Both the position numbers and the translations under genes were made by a program. From NCBI GenBank assembly GCA_002255955.1, contig NKIM01000005.1:62001-126000 (forward strand): a DNA stretch of 64,000 nucleotides, written 5' to 3'. Shown one piece after another: positions 60,493-64,000 of the stretch. This DNA comes from Burkholderiales bacterium PBB2 (GTDB lineage: Bacteria > Pseudomonadota > Gammaproteobacteria > Burkholderiales > Burkholderiaceae_C). How positions within the stretch are numbered: position 1 is the stretch's first letter; each line of letters begins with the position of its first letter. Below the pieces are notes generated by a model. It had not been told where the DNA came from, did not search any database, and was given only the letters and a program-made list of their open reading frames with translations.

Positions 60493-61456
60493 ACCTGTGC
60501 CAGTCCCGCCCTGACGCAGGTAGCGCGCACCTGCGCAAATTGCGACTCACCGATAACGTCGCTGATATTCGCCTATTGCTCTGACGATCAAGGACTTCGG
60601 ATCCGGTCACATCTGCCGGTACGCGCGACTGCGTCACGCTCCTTACAAATCAAAACACCCTGTGAGTTTGCAGATCGCATGCCACAGATGACATGCCCGC
60701 ATGTGTTCATCGCTGGTACTGATGATCGAGACAAATTAGACCGGATGAGCCGAGCAAGCTCGGCGATGTTCAGCTCTTGGACGGTAGCCGAGGCTTGAAC
60801 GACCCAGACGTGATCTTGGTCCAGGCCCCGAATAGTCACTGCAAGCATCAACGCCATGTCAGGTGCGCCAGTTTGGGCGATCCGGTGTGCAGCCTGCGCG
60901 CCTTAGGCCTGAAGTAAAACGGACGAGGCTCAAAGCCAGGGACTTGCGGCACAACGCCTGAGCCTTCGACCACGAGGCCACTGAGGCGAGCCTTCCTGCG
61001 AGCTTGCAGTCAAAAACCCCAGGCCACATTGCCAGTCCTCGCAGGGTGTCCAACCCCGCTGCAAACTGCGTCTCACCAGAAACCTACCTGAGCAGTGACA
61101 AGAACCCTTGGCCTCGTGTCAACAGGTCCCAGATCGCCGTCCGCAAAAGCCAAAGCAACCATCGCAATTGGCATGACAGGCGTACGACGCTTCGCAATCG
61201 AGGCAAATGAGCTCAAAAAGAGCGTTCACGCCCCCACGCCTCAGAAATCGTCGAGTATTTCGAGACGAAACCGTCTGTTTAGATCGACCTCTGGGTGAAT
61301 TTCCCCAAAAGCTGCATCCTCCCGGGTTAGCCCTGAAACAGGTCGATTCTGCACCGTTGAGAATCATCGTTATCAGTCACAACCAAGCGACCCAATCGAC
61401 GGCCTCTTTGCAAAGCACTGCTCCCGATGCACGTCGTTGATTCACGCTCCAAGACC
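60493..61456. other. Gene-poor stretch of low GC content
   Basis: About 960 bases without a convincing gene. GC drops well below the flanking genes. Short frames exist on both strands (for example 60588-60857 minus, 61119-61367 minus) but none has a family feature, a good ribosome binding site or normal codon bias. A GCAGGT/ACCTGC hairpin (about 60516-60534) follows psd and may be its terminator, without a U-tract. The stretch may hold decayed genes or a regulatory region for the HAF protein gene. Confidence 0.45.
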
Positions 61457-62653
61457 ATGACGCACCTCTCGCAGATCCGATTCTCTGGCTTGCTATCGCG
61501 CGTTGCGAAAGCGCGACCATTTCTCGGCCTGATCGCGCTCGGTGTTGGATTGCTGTGTGGCAACCAAGCCAGTGCGCAGAGCTACACAAGCTTGCGGCTG
61601 AGCGAGCAGAACAACGAGCTCTACTACGCATTGAACAACATCGGTCAGCTCGCAGGGAGTCGTGTCGACAACTTCAACAACACCTACGCCCTCATCACCG
61701 GTCCCAACGGACAAGGCCCCAACACCCTCATCATGATGCAGGGCAGCGTTTTGGGCAGTGCCATCAACGCTCACGGTCAATTGGTGGGAATGGTTGATGT
61801 AGGCGGCACCGGCCTCGACTTGCAAGCCTTTGTCACCGGCCCCCAAGGGGAAAATCCTCAACTCCTCGGCGGCTTGGGCGGAGACATCACCTCTCCGCTC
61901 GGGATCAATCGCGCCGGCCTCGTCGTGGGCCGGGCGCGTGACAGCGACAACAAGTTTCAGGCGGTCCAGTGGCTGCCCAACAGCTCAAGCGCAGAACGAC
62001 TGGCCACCTTGGGCGGCAGCACCAGCGCGGCTCAGGCCGTCAACGACCAATGGCTGATCGTCGGCACGTCTGGACGAAGCGATGGCAGCAACCACGCGGT
62101 GATCTGGGGTTTGAACGGGGCGGCCATTACCGACCTCGGCACCCTTGGCGGACGCAACAGCTCCGCTCTGGGCATCAACACCTGGGCACAAGTCGTCGGC
62201 GGCTCTCGAGTCGCCGATGGCAGCCTTCACGCCTACATCACCGCCCCTGGGGCGGTGGGCATGACAGACCTGGGTACGCTGGGTTGGGCCCACAGCCGCG
62301 CGTCCTACATCAACGATTCGGGCGTGGTGGCAGGCACACTCATGACGGGAACCGATGCGGCTTCGTATCTTGACAGCCATGTCTTCATCACCGGCCCCAA
62401 CGGCCTGGGTATGGTGGATCTGAACAGCCTGGTCAGCGTGGGCGAAGGGCTGTACCTGAACGATGTCTGGGGCTTGAACGATGCCGGCCAACTGCTGGTC
62501 AGCGACCAGAATGGCCTGGGCTATCTGCTCACGCCCGTGCCCGAAGCCGCCAGTTCGGCCATGCTGCTGGCCGGCCTGCTGATGCTGGCCCTGCTGGCAC
62601 GCCAGCGCCGCGGCTACAACCGGGCAAGGTCCCTCAAGTCGATGCAGGCTTGA
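61457..62653 (+). CDS. HAF-repeat PEP-CTERM protein
   Basis: A 398-residue exported protein. A signal peptide ends near NQASAQ. The body is built from about seven imperfect repeats of the HAF type, with cores such as TDLGTLGGRNSSALGIN, LATLGGSTSAAQAVN and the pattern G-INxxGxVVG. The tail VPEAASSAM, a hydrophobic helix and RQRRGY form a PEP-CTERM-like sorting signal, here followed by an unusual extra 13 residues (ending LKSMQA). Such proteins are probable exosortase substrates at the cell surface. ATG 61457 is used; 61427 is in frame. It is the second PEP-CTERM gene of the window. Confidence 0.85.
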   Translation: MTHLSQIRFSGLLSRVAKARPFLGLIALGVGLLCGNQASAQSYTSLRLSEQNNELYYALNNIGQLAGSRVDNFNNTYALITGPNGQGPNTLIMMQGSVLGSAINAHGQLVGMVDVGGTGLDLQAFVTGPQGENPQLLGGLGGDITSPLGINRAGLVVGRARDSDNKFQAVQWLPNSSSAERLATLGGSTSAAQAVNDQWLIVGTSGRSDGSNHAVIWGLNGAAITDLGTLGGRNSSALGINTWAQVVGGSRVADGSLHAYITAPGAVGMTDLGTLGWAHSRASYINDSGVVAGTLMTGTDAASYLDSHVFITGPNGLGMVDLNSLVSVGEGLYLNDVWGLNDAGQLLVSDQNGLGYLLTPVPEAASSAMLLAGLLMLALLARQRRGYNRARSLKSMQA

Positions 62654-62681
62654 GCGGCGCGGGCCACGCGAGCGGCGGCGT

Positions 62682-63632
62682 CTAGATGAGCTCGATCAAG
62701 GCACGCAAGGCCGGGCTGGTCTGAAGCCGGCCGGGGTAATAGAGCGCGAAGCCTGTGCCCGGCGGGCACCAGCCGGCCAGCAGTTCGATCAGCTGGGCGT
62801 TGTGCAGCAAGGGTGCAGCTGCCAGTTCGTAGACATAAGCCACACCGGCCCCGTCCAGCGCCGCTTGCAGGGCCACGGCCTGGTCGTCGACGGTCAGCGG
62901 GCCCGGCACGTCGAGATCGGTCGTCAGGTCCGCTCGCGCGCAAGCAGGGCCAGCGCAGCGACAGCCGCCCGCGTGTTCAAGAAAGCTCCAGCGAAACAAG
63001 CCGCCACTGGCGAAGCGCTGGCGCACGCAGGGCAGGGCGAGCAGGTCCTGCGGCTGCTGCGGTGCTGGGTGGCGTTGCAAGAACTCAGGTGAGGCCACCG
63101 CGATGAAACGCTGCGCACCCCCGAGTGGCACCGCCACCATATCGGCCGGCAAGCGTTCGGCAAATCGCACGCCGGCATCAAAGCCCTGCTCGACGATGTC
63201 GACCAGGCCATCCTGGGTGCAGAGCTCCACCTGCACCTGCGGGTGGGCTGCGACATAACGCGCCAACAAAGGGGTCATCAAGAGCCGCGCCGCGCTGCGC
63301 GGCACGCTGAGACGCAGGCTGCCGGACACCCGCCCGCTCAGCTGCACCACGCTGTCCAGGGCCCGCTCCAGGCTGCGCATGGCGGGCAAGGCGCCGGCCA
63401 GCAGGCGCTCGCCGGCCGCAGTCAGCGCCACGCTGCGGGTGCTGCGGTTGAGCAAGGCCACGCCCAGCTGGGCCTCCAAGCGACGCATGGCCTGGCTGAC
63501 AGCAGAGGGCGAAAGACCCAGCTGCCGGGCCGCGCGGCGGTAGCTGCGCGCCTCGGCCACGGCGGCAAAGACACGCAGGGTTTGGAGTTCGGTTTCGCGA
63601 GGGAAGCTCTGCATCAATCGGGGCGAGTCCAT
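62682..63632 (-). CDS. LysR-family transcriptional regulator
   Basis: A 316-residue LysR regulator. The N-terminal winged helix reads LQTLRVFAAVAEARSYRRAARQLGLSPSAVSQAMRRLEAQLG, and the effector-binding domain follows from about residue 90. It is divergent from an aldo/keto reductase gene, with a long dyad in the gap, the usual layout for a LysR regulator controlling its neighbour. Starts at 63632 (MDSPRLMQS) and 63614 (MQSFPRETE) cannot be separated. The co-inducer is unknown. Confidence 0.9.
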   Translation of the reverse strand: MDSPRLMQSFPRETELQTLRVFAAVAEARSYRRAARQLGLSPSAVSQAMRRLEAQLGVALLNRSTRSVALTAAGERLLAGALPAMRSLERALDSVVQLSGRVSGSLRLSVPRSAARLLMTPLLARYVAAHPQVQVELCTQDGLVDIVEQGFDAGVRFAERLPADMVAVPLGGAQRFIAVASPEFLQRHPAPQQPQDLLALPCVRQRFASGGLFRWSFLEHAGGCRCAGPACARADLTTDLDVPGPLTVDDQAVALQAALDGAGVAYVYELAAAPLLHNAQLIELLAGWCPPGTGFALYYPGRLQTSPALRALIELI

Positions 63633-63671
63633 GTGGTGCGGATCGGGATGGGCTGCAAGGCGCAGTTTGAA

Positions 63672-63693
63672 GCCAATAGCCCTGGCTATTGGC
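63672..63693. promoter_or_regulatory. Perfect dyad, likely LysR operator
   Basis: Ten-base arms GCCAATAGCC and GGCTATTGGC around a two-base centre, located between the divergent LysR and aldo/keto reductase genes, about 40 bases from the regulator start. Confidence 0.65.
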
Positions 63694-63886
63694 GAGAAGT
63701 GCAACACCGCAGGCCGCCCGAGACCGCGCTCTCAGGGGCCGGGCCGATGGATGAAGAGCTTCCCCAAACACCGCGCGATTGTGAAGCAGGGCTGCACAGC
63801 CCGTGCGGCCGGCGGCGGCTTGTGAAGGCCGGGGCCGGCCGCCACCATGCAGACCTCGATCCACCGCCCACCGGGAGTTCCACCGC

Positions 63887-64000
63887 ATGAACAGCCATTC
63901 CACAACGCCCTTGCAGCGCCGCCTGGCCGGCCGCGACATCCCCGCCATCGGCCTCGGCCTGATGGGCATGAGCGAGTTTTACGGCGCCGTCGACGACGCC
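63887..64000 (+). CDS. Aldo/keto reductase, N-terminal part only
   Basis: First 38 residues of a protein cut by the window end. After a short leader the sequence LAGRDIPAIGLGLMGMSEFYG matches the N-terminus of aldo/keto reductases of the YakC/AKR13-like group, including the GLMGMSEFYG block. GGGAG at 63873-63877 supports ATG 63887. It would reduce carbonyl compounds with NADPH. It is divergent from the LysR gene and probably regulated by it. Confidence 0.85.
   Translation, partial: MNSHSTTPLQRRLAGRDIPAIGLGLMGMSEFYGAVDDA

Noticed and set aside
60588-60857. Minus-strand frame of 89 codons in the gene-poor stretch
   Set aside because: No family feature, weak start and unusual composition; not enough to call a gene.

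Overview
The window is about 70% G+C, densely coding and chromosomal in character. It looks like a betaproteobacterium of order Burkholderiales, most plausibly the Roseateles/Pelomonas/Paucibacter/Leptothrix neighbourhood. The basis is GC-rich codon use, two PEP-CTERM proteins (one of the MHFG type), a KAAPAKKA-tailed SWIB protein, type IVa pilins and a fiu/ybiX iron module. This assignment is inferred from family content and was not tested by alignment. No rRNA, tRNA, CRISPR array or intact insertion sequence was seen.

Layout. Positions 1-5141 hold an iron-acquisition block: TonB-like protein, Fiu-type TonB-dependent receptor, YbiX/PiuC dioxygenase and an FMN-dependent alpha-hydroxy-acid dehydrogenase. 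Next come an H1-like/SWIB chromatin protein, a lone receiver domain, an MHFG-type PEP-CTERM protein, uvrA and a small exported protein. Positions 11220-15574 carry two adjacent nucleotidyl-cyclase-domain genes; the second is a large cyclase/AAA/TPR protein. Opposed to them is a 1197-residue fusion of a DyP-type peroxidase with a cytochrome P450-like domain (15619-19212). A small exported protein, an MFS transporter, a lipoprotein with an HELSH motif and a MipA/OmpV protein follow.

Positions 24267-38143 form a peptide-type ABC transport region. One leftward permease/permease/double-ATPase operon stands back to back with five tandem rightward family-5 solute-binding proteins. Positions 38163-41236 are a lower-GC type IV pilus segment: pilA with a sigma-54 promoter and upstream dyads, a second pilin, and a PglL/TfpO-type O-oligosaccharyltransferase that probably glycosylates pilin.

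From 41376 onward the genes are an MBL-fold phosphodiesterase-like hydrolase, a SNF2 helicase, a CPA2 cation/proton antiporter with RCK domain, a putative outer-membrane protein, a pseudouridine synthase, a TIGR02285-type protein overlapping a divergent MurA, a chemoreceptor, TrhO, and a cysteine desulfurase fused to a degenerate metallo-beta-lactamase domain and a rhodanese. Then follow a DUF2087 protein, a ParD-like gene overlapping map, psd, a gene-poor stretch of about 960 bases, a HAF-repeat PEP-CTERM protein, and a LysR regulator divergent from an aldo/keto reductase cut by the window end.

The most unusual items are the DyP-P450 fusion, the NifS/MBL/rhodanese fusion beside trhO, the five-fold solute-binding-protein array, the paired cyclases and the ParD-like/map pair with a perfect palindrome in its promoter region. 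Starts were moved inward from the longest open frame wherever a ribosome binding site, signal peptide, family N-terminus or stop/start overlap supported it.
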